This document shows, in pieces, positions 49,405 through 58,051 of a stretch of 64,000 nucleotides of DNA. Source of the DNA: Halobacillus litoralis (lineage in GTDB: Bacteria; Bacillota; Bacilli; Bacillales; Halobacillaceae); the NCBI RefSeq assembly GCF_020171725.1, contig NZ_JAIVAJ010000005.1:248001-312000 (forward strand). The letters are read 5' to 3'. The notes under the pieces are model-generated. The model saw only the letters and a list, made by a program, of their open reading frames with translations, searched no databases and was not told the origin of the DNA. The translations under genes and the position numbers were made by a program. Each line of letters starts with the position of its first letter. The stretch's first letter is position 1.

Positions 49405-50991
49405 TTAATAAACCCCAACGTTGTTCCACGCCTGTGTCACAGCACTTGCTGCAGAAGATCCGTAAAGGTCCTGCGCAGATTGCTCAAGCGCCGCTTTGGC
49501 ACTTGTAAAGTTACTGCTAGGTGTTAGATAAACGGTTAAAGCACGGTAATAGATTTGTTCGGATTGAGCCATTCCAAGACTGTTGATCGTGTAGTATGCG
49601 GCTTTGTTAGGAATTCCACTGTTGATGTGAACCCCGCCCCAGTCACCAGCTTCAGTGTTCGGAAGGTTCTGGTACTCATCCATATGATCAGGTTGGTTGT
49701 AAGCATTTGGGTTGGATAGGGAGCGTAAGGCATCTCCACTCACTCCAGGAGTATAAACATCTTCGCCCATCAACCAGTCTTCAGAGTCGACAAAGTAGCC
49801 GAATACATCTGAGAACGATTCATTCAATGCACCAGACTGGTTCTCATAAATCAACTCAGCCGTCGTATCTGTTACAGCGTGCGTCAATTCATGGGCTACG
49901 ATATCATCCGCTCCTGATAAGTAGGTGAATGTTGACCCATCGCCGTCTCCGTAAATCATCTGATTGCCTGTCCATGCTGCATTGTTGTAATTCGATCCAT
50001 AGTGTACGGTCGAACGAATGTCGGCACCATTTCCGTCATAGCTTTCACGGCCAAACGTATCGTAGAAGTAATCAAACACTTCTCCTGCATAGTAATGGGC
50101 ATCAACAGCCGCTTTTTGGCGCTCGCTGTAGAAGGTATTTCCTGTGTCGGTTACATAATATCCAGGTAGGCTGCTGTATTGACCACCGTAGTTATCGAAT
50201 GTTTCGATGACACCACTCATCGGTTTTGTCGTATCAAATAAATAGTACGTATTGTTATAAGCATACGTATTTAAGGTTTTCGTATCACCTAAGACGCCTG
50301 TCCCTGTACCCGTCGCCTCATGAAGCACATTTGCTGCTTTCAGCACTTCGCCCGTTTCGGCGTTGATGTACAGCTGCCAGTTGGCTGGGTAAGGCTGTGA
50401 AAATTGGAGCTCTACGTGATATGCAAGTGTATATTCCCCGTCTTCATGATAAACGACGAGGTCCGAGTTCTCCGTCAATGTATGAAAGTCTTCTCCTAGT
50501 TCACTCTTCTGAACTTTATCAGCTTCTACTCTGTCGACATCAATATGATCCCAAGCGTAGTCAACCGCCTGATGTTTATTGAAGTCTTTCAACTGACGCA
50601 CCTTCTCAGGAGCTTCACTATGGAACTCTCCATTGACTGCCGTAACATTTCCACTTTTATCTGTATGTACGACAATTTTTGAATTAGCGACCGGAACGTT
50701 TTGAATCACACGGTGGAATACATAGTGTGTCATTCCAAGTTCATCTGTTTCAGAACTTAATAGTTTAAGGTCTCTGCCATATTTAAGGTTAAGTAAGTCT
50801 TCGTTCGTTTTAAAGAACTGCTTAACCCCTTTTTCTGACATGACATTCTTCGCTTCAAGATGATTCTTAATAAAATGTGAAGTACCTTTGTCCAGGTCGA
50901 CATTCAGCGAGGTATCCGCGCTCGCCGCTGTTCCACCTGATACTAGACTAGTTCCTAGTACAAAAGTCGCCACAACTGTTTTCCATTTCAT
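49405..50991 (-). CDS. npr: Secreted neutral metalloprotease (M4, bacillolysin/thermolysin family)
   Basis: Extracellular zinc protease made as a preproenzyme. Signal peptide residues 1-26 (cleavage after ASA), propeptide about 27-225 with FTP and PepSY parts (LKYGRDLKLLSSETDELGMT), then the mature enzyme from about 226. The zinc site is HELTH (His367, Glu368, His371) with Glu391 in GALNESFSDVFG; a later catalytic His lies in WGGVHINSGIPNKAAY. GGGAGGG precedes the ATG. It is divergent from the HTH-TPR regulator gene, which is a plausible activator as with nprA-nprR. Confidence 0.95.
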   Translation of the reverse strand: MKWKTVVATFVLGTSLVSGGTAASADTSLNVDLDKGTSHFIKNHLEAKNVMSEKGVKQFFKTNEDLLNLKYGRDLKLLSSETDELGMTHYVFHRVIQNVPVANSKIVVHTDKSGNVTAVNGEFHSEAPEKVRQLKDFNKHQAVDYAWDHIDVDRVEADKVQKSELGEDFHTLTENSDLVVYHEDGEYTLAYHVELQFSQPYPANWQLYINAETGEVLKAANVLHEATGTGTGVLGDTKTLNTYAYNNTYYLFDTTKPMSGVIETFDNYGGQYSSLPGYYVTDTGNTFYSERQKAAVDAHYYAGEVFDYFYDTFGRESYDGNGADIRSTVHYGSNYNNAAWTGNQMIYGDGDGSTFTYLSGADDIVAHELTHAVTDTTAELIYENQSGALNESFSDVFGYFVDSEDWLMGEDVYTPGVSGDALRSLSNPNAYNQPDHMDEYQNLPNTEAGDWGGVHINSGIPNKAAYYTINSLGMAQSEQIYYRALTVYLTPSSNFTSAKAALEQSAQDLYGSSAASAVTQAWNNVGVY

Positions 50992-51216
50992 CTAATCCCT
51001 CCCAATTTTTTAACGCATATTTAACGTATCACAATTTTCTGAATACGTGTCTGGGAAAGTTGGGGTTGAAAATGCCCCTTAAAGAGGAAAAAAAGAGGCA
51101 ACTTGGGAAACCTGTCAATCTAGTTGAAATTTACTAGACGAACATGTATTCTAAAAATAGATTTGCTAGAGCAAGTCGCTGGCAATTCATAGTTGATCGA
51201 CTAGGTGTGTTAAAAA
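50992..51216. promoter_or_regulatory. Shared intergenic region of the protease and NprR-like genes
   Basis: 225 bp between divergent starts. On the plus strand TTGAAA (51124-51129), 17 nt, TATTCT (51147-51152) is a fair promoter for the regulator. A palindromic TCTAG...CTAGA (51119-51138) overlaps its -35. On the protease side CGTTAAATATGCGTTAAAAA contains a direct repeat near 51010-51030. I see no consensus protease promoter, as expected for an activator-dependent one. Confidence 0.45.
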
Positions 51217-52497
51217 ATGGAATATGGCAAAGTACTTCGATTTCACCGGGTTAAGCAAGGTCTGACACAAAATCAGCTTGCCGATGGAATCATCTCACCC
51301 GCGTACCTTTCTAAGATCGAAAACGATCAAACGGTTCCAACGTTCGAGGTGCTTGAACTCCTTTATGAACGTCTTGGACTCGACTTTCATGACTCCTCCA
51401 ACAGTCATCCTTCTAAGGAAAAGCTGAAGGAATGGTATGAAGCGATCGTTTTTAAAGACAAAGAAAAAGCCCGTACGTTAAAAGACGAGCTTCTTCAGCA
51501 GAAGGAAACGCACGATAATCATCATTTGTATATCTTTTTCGAGCTTTTCCGCATTCGCTACTTGCTTTTAGAAAGTGAGATAGAGGAGGCTTATAAGGCA
51601 TGGAAAGATGTCAAGCAGTTTAGAGATACGTTCGATAATAAAATGGCTTTTTATTATCACTTATGTACTGGACTATTAAAGTATTATCGTGGGGATTTTG
51701 ATGAGTCTTACCAAGAGCTGATGCAATCAAAGCACATCAGCAATTCTATTAACCCAGAAAACTGGGAATTTAGTGATTTGTATTACTTACTTGCCTTAAG
51801 CACTAGCCAGGCAAACCATATTTCAGCTTCAGTTTTCTATGTGAATCAAGCTTTAGAGATTTACCAATCTCATTATGATTTAGCCAAGAGTGCTGATTGT
51901 CACATCTTACAAGGAATCAACTATAGCAGGCTAAAAAACTATGCCAAAGCTCTTGAAAACTTACATTTAGCTAAAAAAATTGCTTTACAAACAAGAGACA
52001 AAAATCAATTAAGATTGGTATTTATAAACATTGGCACACTTGAATCGAGAATAGAGAATCACGAGGCTGCGATAGAAAACTACGAGAAAAGCCTAGAATA
52101 CTATGATTCAAATTCAAAATATCAGAACCTTGATTTTCTAACTACCATCTTGGGGTTAATAGTAGAGCACTACAGGATGAAAGATACAACAGGTTGCCTT
52201 AAATGGATTAATGAGGGGAAGAATATATTATATGATTACCCTCATAAAGAATTTGAATTACACTTTGAAGTCTTTTCTAAACTTATCAGAAAAGATTCAG
52301 AACTTGAGAGTTACTTGGAAAATGAAGCTATTCCGTTTTTCCAAGATAAGAAAGAACATATATATGTGATAAGATACTCTATGTTTTTAGCCGACATTCT
52401 AGAAGAGCAAAGAATGTACAAGAAGTCATCTTTTTACCTAAGGTTAGCAATTGAATTATTGAATAAACATTCTCATTTAGGAGGGATCTTATTATGA
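51217..52497 (+). CDS. HTH-TPR quorum-sensing regulator (NprR/PlcR-like, RRNPP family)
   Basis: A 426-residue peptide receptor/regulator. N-terminal XRE HTH (about 5-60: QGLTQNQLADGIISPAYLSK) followed by about 360 residues of helical tetratricopeptide repeats (NYAKALENLHLAKKIA, NHEAAIENYEKSLEYY). Length and layout match NprR of the B. cereus group (about 423). The stop codon TGA overlaps the ATG of a secreted 39-residue peptide gene, and the protease gene is divergent. The HTH-coding part has ordinary base use, the last two-thirds are strikingly AT-rich. Specific ligand is unproven. Confidence 0.82.
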   Translation: MEYGKVLRFHRVKQGLTQNQLADGIISPAYLSKIENDQTVPTFEVLELLYERLGLDFHDSSNSHPSKEKLKEWYEAIVFKDKEKARTLKDELLQQKETHDNHHLYIFFELFRIRYLLLESEIEEAYKAWKDVKQFRDTFDNKMAFYYHLCTGLLKYYRGDFDESYQELMQSKHISNSINPENWEFSDLYYLLALSTSQANHISASVFYVNQALEIYQSHYDLAKSADCHILQGINYSRLKNYAKALENLHLAKKIALQTRDKNQLRLVFINIGTLESRIENHEAAIENYEKSLEYYDSNSKYQNLDFLTTILGLIVEHYRMKDTTGCLKWINEGKNILYDYPHKEFELHFEVFSKLIRKDSELESYLENEAIPFFQDKKEHIYVIRYSMFLADILEEQRMYKKSSFYLRLAIELLNKHSHLGGILL

Positions 52498-52613
52498 AAA
52501 AGTTCTTAGCTATTATTGCAGTTGTTGCATTCTTATCATCAGTAGCTGCACCAGCTGTTCAGGATAATGCAGTTGATGCTTACCCTAGACCACTAATTGC
52601 ACAAGACTTCTAA
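52494..52613 (+). CDS. Candidate secreted signal peptide precursor, 39 residues (NprX-like)
   Basis: ATG overlaps the TGA of the regulator as ATGA; TAGGAGGGAT is the SD, inside the regulator gene. The peptide opens with a classical export signal, MKKFLAIIAVVAFLSSVAAP, and ends AVQDNAVDAYPRPLIAQDF. A signal-peptidase site after VDA would leave YPRPLIAQDF; further processing is possible. Such a gene directly behind an RRNPP regulator is the standard layout for its cognate pheromone. The mature form cannot be deduced. Confidence 0.75.
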   Translation: MKKFLAIIAVVAFLSSVAAPAVQDNAVDAYPRPLIAQDF

Positions 52614-52676
52614 AATCAATTTTTCATTTGAATTTCTAAGCAATTCCCCTAATCCTATACTAATCCAAACTATTTA

Positions 52677-52709
52677 CCTCTACCCAACCTGTGGTAGAGG
52701 TCTTTTTTT
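52677..52709 (+). terminator. Terminator of the regulator-peptide operon
   Basis: CCTCTACC/GGTAGAGG (52677-52684, 52693-52700) followed by TCTTTTTTT. The next gene's SD follows directly. Confidence 0.85.
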
Positions 52710-52723
52710 AATGAGGTGAATCT

Positions 52724-53374
52724 ATGTATTTTATTGGAATCGATTTATCAGGACCGTCCAATCATAAAGATACCGTTGTGACTTCTCTTATCGAACAAAA
52801 GCAGAGCCTCTCCTGGGATGATTCTGTCGTCGGAGCTTCAGACGCGGATCTTCTATCATTTATTTCGGAACGGGCGGAAATAGGTCGAGTCGTAGTTGCG
52901 ATGGATTCTCCTCTTTCCTATCAGGATGGTGGCGGTGACCGATCGTATGACCGGGCATTAAGAAGATACGCTAAGGACTTAGGGATGAAATCAGGGTCAA
53001 TCATGCCTCCTACCCTCACGCGAATGATTTATCTTACGGCGAGAGGCATTCATCTGGCCCATGCCTTATCTAAGATAGACAACGTCTCTGTCCTTGAGGT
53101 CCACCCTGGTGCTGCACTGGCTTCCCGTGTACCTCAGGAACATTTCGGTCACGCTCTACACTACAAGAAAGAGGCTGACAGCTTAGCTTGGGTCAGAGGA
53201 TGGTTGGCTCAGACTTTCATTGATGGGGACATTCCTGAGATGAGTTCTTCCCATGAAGTGGATGCTGTACTGGCTGCGATTACCGGCTGGCATTGGGGAA
53301 GTGAAAGCAGTCCGTCCCCTTTATGGACAATGGACGCTGCCCCTCCCCATCATCCTTTCCCCATCTCCATTTAA
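52724..53374 (+). CDS. DUF429 family protein
   Basis: A 216-residue protein starting MYFIGIDLSGPSNHKDT, an RNase H-like first strand with the Asp-x-Ser pattern of DUF429. Further conserved spots are AMDSPLSYQDGGGDR, VLEVHPGAAL and HEVDAVLAAITGWHW, all acidic residues that could bind metal in such a fold. Biochemical role unknown. ATGAGGTGA is the SD region, immediately after the peptide operon's terminator. Confidence 0.82.
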   Translation: MYFIGIDLSGPSNHKDTVVTSLIEQKQSLSWDDSVVGASDADLLSFISERAEIGRVVVAMDSPLSYQDGGGDRSYDRALRRYAKDLGMKSGSIMPPTLTRMIYLTARGIHLAHALSKIDNVSVLEVHPGAALASRVPQEHFGHALHYKKEADSLAWVRGWLAQTFIDGDIPEMSSSHEVDAVLAAITGWHWGSESSPSPLWTMDAAPPHHPFPISI

Positions 53375-53376
53375 TA

Positions 53377-53409
53377 AAAGCTCGACACCGTATGGGTGTC
53401 GAGCTTTGT
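53377..53409. terminator. Bidirectional terminator
   Basis: AAAGCTCGACACC/GGTGTCGAGCTTT, 13-bp perfect stem with a 5-nt loop, between convergent genes. Confidence 0.88.
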
Positions 53410-53418
53410 TGCATCTTA

Positions 53419-54825
53419 TTAAGGTCTTACGGGTTGGTATTCCTTTTGGTAAGCGTTGAATCCACCTGTTAAGTTCAAGACGTCTTTGAATCCGTGTGCC
53501 TGCAGAATGCTCGCCGCGATAGCGGAACGCTTTCCTGACTGGCAATGTACGATCGGCGTCTTGCCGGCAGGAACTTTATCCAGATTGTCCTGAAGTTCAC
53601 CTAATAGAATCCGCTGTGCGTCTTCAATGTGCCCTTCATTCCACTCATTCTCATTTCTGACGTCGACAATGACATAATCGTCCTGGTCTCGATACTGGGC
53701 TTCGAGTTGACGTGGGGTGATGTTTTCGTACGTTTCCAAAGAAGTTTGTCGCTCTACTTCATCTGCATCTACTACAGCAATGACATCATCCAGCCCAATC
53801 GATTCCAGCATCTTCTTCACATCATGGACCTCTTCCATTCGGCTGATTAAGATGATGGACTGATCATACCCTATGACCCATCCTGCCCAGTTAGGCAATG
53901 ATTTGTCATAAGAGATGTTGATGGTGCCCGGGATGTGCCCTTCTTTGAAAGCTTCTTTAGAACGAGTGTCCAGAATGACATAATCGTCAAGTTGATAGCC
54001 TTCAAGCTGCTCAGGTGATAGGTTCTCCAAGTCACGTTCTTTCTCTAGAGAAGGACCCTGCTTATTCAGCTTTTTCATCATCGCAAAATACTTAGGCGGT
54101 TCTGGCTGCCCGTCCAACAGCTCTGCTGTAAAGGCCTCTTCATCCTCATGTCGTAACGCCCAGTTGTTGATTTTTTCGTATCCGACTGTGGAGGATGGTA
54201 CGGCTCCTAGCGCCTTTCCGCAGGCACTACCCGCTCCGTGCCCCGGCCAGACTTGGATATAATCGTCCAACTCCTTGAAGCGCTGAAGGGACGCAAACAT
54301 CTGCTTCGCACCTTTGGCAGAGGTCCCTTCTTCTCCAGCCGCTTTTTCAAGAAGGTCTGGACGGCCTACATCTCCGACAAAAACAAAATCTCCAGTGAAG
54401 ATGCCCATCGGAACATTGGAACCGCCTCCTTCATCTGTCAGAAGGAAAGATATACTCTCCGGCGTATGCCCCGGTGTGTGTAGAACGTCAAGACGAACAT
54501 TGCCTACATAGAACTGGTCACCATCTTTTAAAAGTTGATGCTTCGTTTCATCGAGGTATTGGTATGACCAATCTTCTCCTCCTTCACCAGATACGAGCAG
54601 TTCGACCGGCTCACGCTGGGATAACTCACGAGCTCCGGAAAGGAAATCTGCATGGATGTGTGTCTCTGCTGCTTTCGTAATCGTAAAACCTTCTTTTTTC
54701 GCTGTCTCGATATACGGCGTCAGGTCGCGCGCCGGGTCGATGACCAGCGCCTCCCCTGTCCGTTGACACCCGACCATATAAGACATTTGTGCTAAATTTT
54801 CATCAAAGAACGATTTAAAAAACAT
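53419..54825 (-). CDS. Persulfide dioxygenase-rhodanese fusion (MBL fold, CstB/BlhA-like)
   Basis: Cytosolic sulfide/persulfide-detoxifying enzyme. N-terminal metallo-beta-lactamase domain (about 1-245) with ETHIHADFLSG, HTPGHTPESISF and GDFVFVGDVGRPDLL, the Fe(II) ligands of persulfide dioxygenases. Two rhodanese domains follow: the first lacks a catalytic Cys (ILISRMEEVHD), the second has it in HCQSGKRSA. CstB of Staphylococcus has the same order. ATG 54825 is chosen because GGAGGG lies between it and ATG 54840. No CsoR-like regulator adjoins. Confidence 0.88.
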   Translation of the reverse strand: MFFKSFFDENLAQMSYMVGCQRTGEALVIDPARDLTPYIETAKKEGFTITKAAETHIHADFLSGARELSQREPVELLVSGEGGEDWSYQYLDETKHQLLKDGDQFYVGNVRLDVLHTPGHTPESISFLLTDEGGGSNVPMGIFTGDFVFVGDVGRPDLLEKAAGEEGTSAKGAKQMFASLQRFKELDDYIQVWPGHGAGSACGKALGAVPSSTVGYEKINNWALRHEDEEAFTAELLDGQPEPPKYFAMMKKLNKQGPSLEKERDLENLSPEQLEGYQLDDYVILDTRSKEAFKEGHIPGTINISYDKSLPNWAGWVIGYDQSIILISRMEEVHDVKKMLESIGLDDVIAVVDADEVERQTSLETYENITPRQLEAQYRDQDDYVIVDVRNENEWNEGHIEDAQRILLGELQDNLDKVPAGKTPIVHCQSGKRSAIAASILQAHGFKDVLNLTGGFNAYQKEYQPVRP

Positions 54826-54919
54826 ATACAGACCCTCCATGAATTTGAATGTAACACGATTATAATACCCCTACAGGTATATGTAAAACATTTTGCTTTT
54901 CTTCTTTCAGTATAAACAA

Positions 54920-54951
54920 AAAAAGCAGCGCATGGTATTATGCGCTGCTTT
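54920..54951 (-). terminator. Terminator overlapping the end of the DUF6933 gene
   Basis: AAGCAGCGCAT/ATGCGCTGCTT (one perfect 11-bp stem) with TTTTTTTG on the minus strand; the stop codon lies in the loop. Confidence 0.85.
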
Positions 54952-55486
54952 CTTCAAAATATTTTACAAACGTTTCAGCCGGGTATGAGTGCTTAAGGGC
55001 GTTAAACAACATGGACTGGTTTAGAAATTGATTCAGTTCGACCGCATCAATCTCTTCATAGCTCAGATCTTCGGTTTTTGCCTCAATCATGAACTTCATT
55101 TCGTTCATCATTCCGAGTATTTGACGGCTGGTTGTTTTCGTATAATGAATCTCCGTAGACTGCTCTTCCATCTTCTTGATAATAGATGGGTCAACCTCAA
55201 GGGTTTGAAGCAGCTGTCTGAGTGAACCTTTGATGACACTGTCCAAGTGGTCAAACTGCTGTTTCCTGAGGCCAAGCAACGTCAAGTTGAGACCTGTCTC
55301 ATTATTCATCAGTACCAGGCACTGTTTCCGTTTCAATGTAAAGAGGTTCGCATGCCATTGATAAATGGCGGGTACCTCTTTGTAGGACTCTGCATCCTGT
55401 ATCTCATAATTCAATTTATCCTGAACTTTTTTTGTTGCACCGATTACGAACAAAACATTCACCTCGTGTTCATAGACTGACTTCAT
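54938..55486 (-). CDS. DUF6933-like protein
   Basis: A 182-residue soluble protein. The pattern VLFVIGATKKVQDKL at the start, then YQWHANLFTLKRKQCLVLMN and IHYTKTTSRQILGMMNEM is what I associate with DUF6933, whose function is not known to me. No membrane segment. The terminal codons form part of its terminator. Neighbour genes give no functional hint. Confidence 0.72.
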   Translation of the reverse strand: MKSVYEHEVNVLFVIGATKKVQDKLNYEIQDAESYKEVPAIYQWHANLFTLKRKQCLVLMNNETGLNLTLLGLRKQQFDHLDSVIKGSLRQLLQTLEVDPSIIKKMEEQSTEIHYTKTTSRQILGMMNEMKFMIEAKTEDLSYEEIDAVELNQFLNQSMLFNALKHSYPAETFVKYFEESSA

Positions 55487-55509
55487 TATAACATTAACGA
55501 CGTAAGTAA

Positions 55510-55546
55510 AAAAAAGAAAGCCTAAGGACTTGCCTTAAGCTTTCGT
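55510..55546 (-). terminator. Terminator of the tre operon
   Basis: GAAAGCCTAAGG/CCTTAAGCTTTC (55516-55527, 55533-55544), one mismatch, followed on the minus strand by a T-run. Overlaps the treR stop. Confidence 0.8.
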
Positions 55547-56251
55547 TCTTCTTGCGAAATCAACAAATTGGAATTTATCCGGTCGGTGTCTGGATTCTGT
55601 GAATTGGAACAAAGTAGCGTCTGCTAAATAGACATAACTGCGAATGACGACAACTTGTTCGTGACCAAGCAGATCCAAATACTGACGGTCCTCTTCCGTT
55701 ACGTTCTCTACAACAATCTCTTTCTTGGCAAAGCTGATATCGAGACCGATTTCACCTTCGATATAGGCATAAATCGATTCCTCAGCAATGGATTTGGAGA
55801 GCTCTGGAACAAGGTCTTCACGGATAAAGTCCTTATCAAGAATGATCTTCTCTCCACCGATTTCCCTCGCACGCACGATTTTCCACAGCTTCTGATCCGC
55901 GCGGCATTGCAGATGCTGCTTCACCCCATCCTTCGGGTACTCGAGTGAAAGTTCGTGAACGATGGTTTTGAAGTCCTGTCCCAGCTGATCGGAGAGTTCT
56001 TTGAAACTCGTTAAGCCCGACACTGGGAACTCGAACTTCCCATGATCAAGGACGACAGACCCTTTCCCACGTACCTTTTGAATGTATCCATTCTGCGAAA
56101 GGAGATTCAAAGCTTTCCGCACGGTTTCGCGGGAGGTATCATATTCATTCGTCAAATCATGCTCTGAGGGCAGCGTTTCGCCTGGTTGGACTTTCCCTCG
56201 CTGAATTTGACGGACTAGTTCATTGTATATGAACAAAAATTTATTTTTCAT
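55535..56251 (-). CDS. treR: Trehalose operon repressor (GntR family)
   Basis: Represses the tre operon until trehalose 6-phosphate is present. N-terminal GntR winged helix (LVRQIQRGKVQPGETLPSE, DTSRETVRKALNLLSQNGYI) and a C-terminal UTRA effector domain (about 90-235, ending ESRHRPDKFQFVDFARR). ATG 56251 is preferred over the longer frame (GGTGAT as SD). Last gene of the operon, 22 nt after treC's stop. Two operators fitting the TreR box lie in front of the first gene. Confidence 0.93.
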   Translation of the reverse strand: MKNKFLFIYNELVRQIQRGKVQPGETLPSEHDLTNEYDTSRETVRKALNLLSQNGYIQKVRGKGSVVLDHGKFEFPVSGLTSFKELSDQLGQDFKTIVHELSLEYPKDGVKQHLQCRADQKLWKIVRAREIGGEKIILDKDFIREDLVPELSKSIAEESIYAYIEGEIGLDISFAKKEIVVENVTEEDRQYLDLLGHEQVVVIRSYVYLADATLFQFTESRHRPDKFQFVDFARRTKA

Positions 56252-56273
56252 GTCTATCACCAACTAAAGTATA

Positions 56274-57956
56274 TCAGGAACGCGGAATAGAATAAACGAC
56301 CGACTCATAAGGGCGGAGCGTCAGCTGCTTCTGTAGAGGCTGTTCCTCGTAGTTGCTGATCAGCACGTCAGCTGTGTTCTCTACATGGACATTGTCTGGA
56401 ACGTTGAATGTTGCTTCTTCTCCGTAGAAGTTGTTGACGACAAGCAATTGTTCTTCTTCCGTTTCACGAAGATAAGCAAATACATGCTGGTCCTCAGGTG
56501 TGAGGTGCTGATAGTCCCCGAATGTGATGACGTCTTGCTCTTTACGAAGCTGAATCAGCTTTTGGTAGTGCGTAAAAACAGAGTCTTCTTCTTTCATGAC
56601 TTTCTCTGCGTTCACTTCTTTATAATTATCTGCCACATCGATCCACGGTGTACCCTCTGTGAAACCGGCATGCTCAGAGTCGTTCCATTGAACAGGTGTA
56701 CGGGAGTTATCGCGGGACTTCTGCTTCAGGATCGCAATGATTTCTTCCTCACTGTGCCCTTTTGCCTTGAACTCTTTGTACATATTCAGGGACTCTACGT
56801 CACGATAACGATCAATCGATTCGAAGCCCGGGTTCGTCATGCCGAATTCTTCACCTTGATAAATGTAAGGCGTGCCCTGCAGCATATGGACGGTTGTCGC
56901 AAGCATTTTTGCAGATTCCACCGGATAGTTCACGTCGTCTCCAAACCGCGAAAGAACGCGTGGCTGATCGTGGTTACACCAAAATAGAGCATTCCAGCCG
57001 CCGCCTTCGTTCATTTCCTTCTGCCAAGTAGACAGGATATTCTTCAATTCAATAAAGTCAAAGTCAGCAACGGTCCATTTCTGCCCATTCGGATAATCTA
57101 CTTTAAGGTGATGGAAGTTAAAGGTCATGCTGAGCTCGTTGCGCTCTGGCGCCGTGTACTTAATGCAGTGGTCGATCGTCGTTGAAGACATCTCCCCTAC
57201 TGTCATCAAGTCGTGGGGACCAAACACTTCATCGTGCATTTCCTTCATGAACTCGTGTACGCGCGGTCCGTCCGTATAGAACTTACGCCCGTCTCCTGGG
57301 GCTGTGCGTCCATCATCGTTCGGGAAGTCCTGATTTTTTGAAATCAAGTTAATGACGTCGAGACGGAATCCATCTACGCCTTTGTCAGCCCAGAAACGCA
57401 TCATCTCATAAATATCAGAACGCATTTGTTCGTTTTCCCAGTTCAAATCCGCTTGTGTCACATCGAATAGGTGAAGGTAATATTGTCCTGTAGCTTCATC
57501 GTACTTCCATGCGTTTCCACCGAATTTAGACTGCCAGTTGGTCGGCTCTTCGCCATCAACCGGGTCTTTCCAAATATAATAATCACGGAATGGGTTGTCT
57601 TTCGACTTTTGCGCTTCTTGGAACCACTCATGCTCTGTAGAGGTATGGTTCACAACGATATCCATGATGAGTTTCATACCACGCTTGTGGGTTTCTTCCA
57701 AGAGGCGTTCAAAGTCCTTCATCGTTCCGTATTCATCATGAATGTCGTAATAGTCACTGATGTCATACCCGTTATCATTCTGCGGGGACTTGTACATCGG
57801 TGTCAGCCAAAGGACATCCACTCCTAATGCGTTCAAGTAATCTAGCTTCTCGATAATTCCTTGAATATCTCCGACGCCATTTCCAGTCGTGTCATTGAAG
57901 CTTTTCGGATAGATTTGATAGACCACCGCTTTTTTCCACCATGGTTGATTTGTCAT
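56274..57956 (-). CDS. treC: Alpha,alpha-phosphotrehalase (GH13)
   Basis: Splits trehalose 6-phosphate, the PTS import product, into glucose and glucose 6-phosphate. (beta/alpha)8 barrel motifs: DIVVNHTS, DGFRLDVINL with nucleophile Asp200, VGEMSS with acid Glu255 and FWCNHDQPR. Length 560 fits. Cytosolic, no signal peptide. It lies between treP and treR in the operon; a strong hairpin without a T-run precedes it. Confidence 0.95.
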   Translation of the reverse strand: MTNQPWWKKAVVYQIYPKSFNDTTGNGVGDIQGIIEKLDYLNALGVDVLWLTPMYKSPQNDNGYDISDYYDIHDEYGTMKDFERLLEETHKRGMKLIMDIVVNHTSTEHEWFQEAQKSKDNPFRDYYIWKDPVDGEEPTNWQSKFGGNAWKYDEATGQYYLHLFDVTQADLNWENEQMRSDIYEMMRFWADKGVDGFRLDVINLISKNQDFPNDDGRTAPGDGRKFYTDGPRVHEFMKEMHDEVFGPHDLMTVGEMSSTTIDHCIKYTAPERNELSMTFNFHHLKVDYPNGQKWTVADFDFIELKNILSTWQKEMNEGGGWNALFWCNHDQPRVLSRFGDDVNYPVESAKMLATTVHMLQGTPYIYQGEEFGMTNPGFESIDRYRDVESLNMYKEFKAKGHSEEEIIAILKQKSRDNSRTPVQWNDSEHAGFTEGTPWIDVADNYKEVNAEKVMKEEDSVFTHYQKLIQLRKEQDVITFGDYQHLTPEDQHVFAYLRETEEEQLLVVNNFYGEEATFNVPDNVHVENTADVLISNYEEQPLQKQLTLRPYESVVYSIPRS

Positions 57957-58013
57957 GATCGCACCACCATTCTTAAAATTGATTGTTTTCTAAAAAAATT
58001 CTCTGATTACTGA

Positions 58014-58040
58014 AGATTCCGTGGGAAGCCCACGGAATCT
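58014..58040 (-). other. Intercistronic hairpin between treP and treC
   Basis: AGATTCCGTGGG/CCCACGGAATCT, 12-bp perfect stem, 3-nt loop, 12 nt beyond the treP stop. No T-run follows on the minus strand until 15-20 nt later, so mRNA stabilisation or partial attenuation is likelier than full termination. Confidence 0.7.
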
Positions 58041-58051
58041 GTTTGTTCTTA

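Noticed and set aside
49253-49429. 59-residue N-terminal extension of aconitase
   Set aside because: The sequence is unlike aconitases, and AAGGAGGAG sits just before the GTG at 49252, so the extension is an untranslated leader.
56385-56987. 200-codon plus-strand frame opposite treC
   Set aside because: No SD, Cys/Phe-rich antisense composition, and treC on the other strand has all catalytic motifs.
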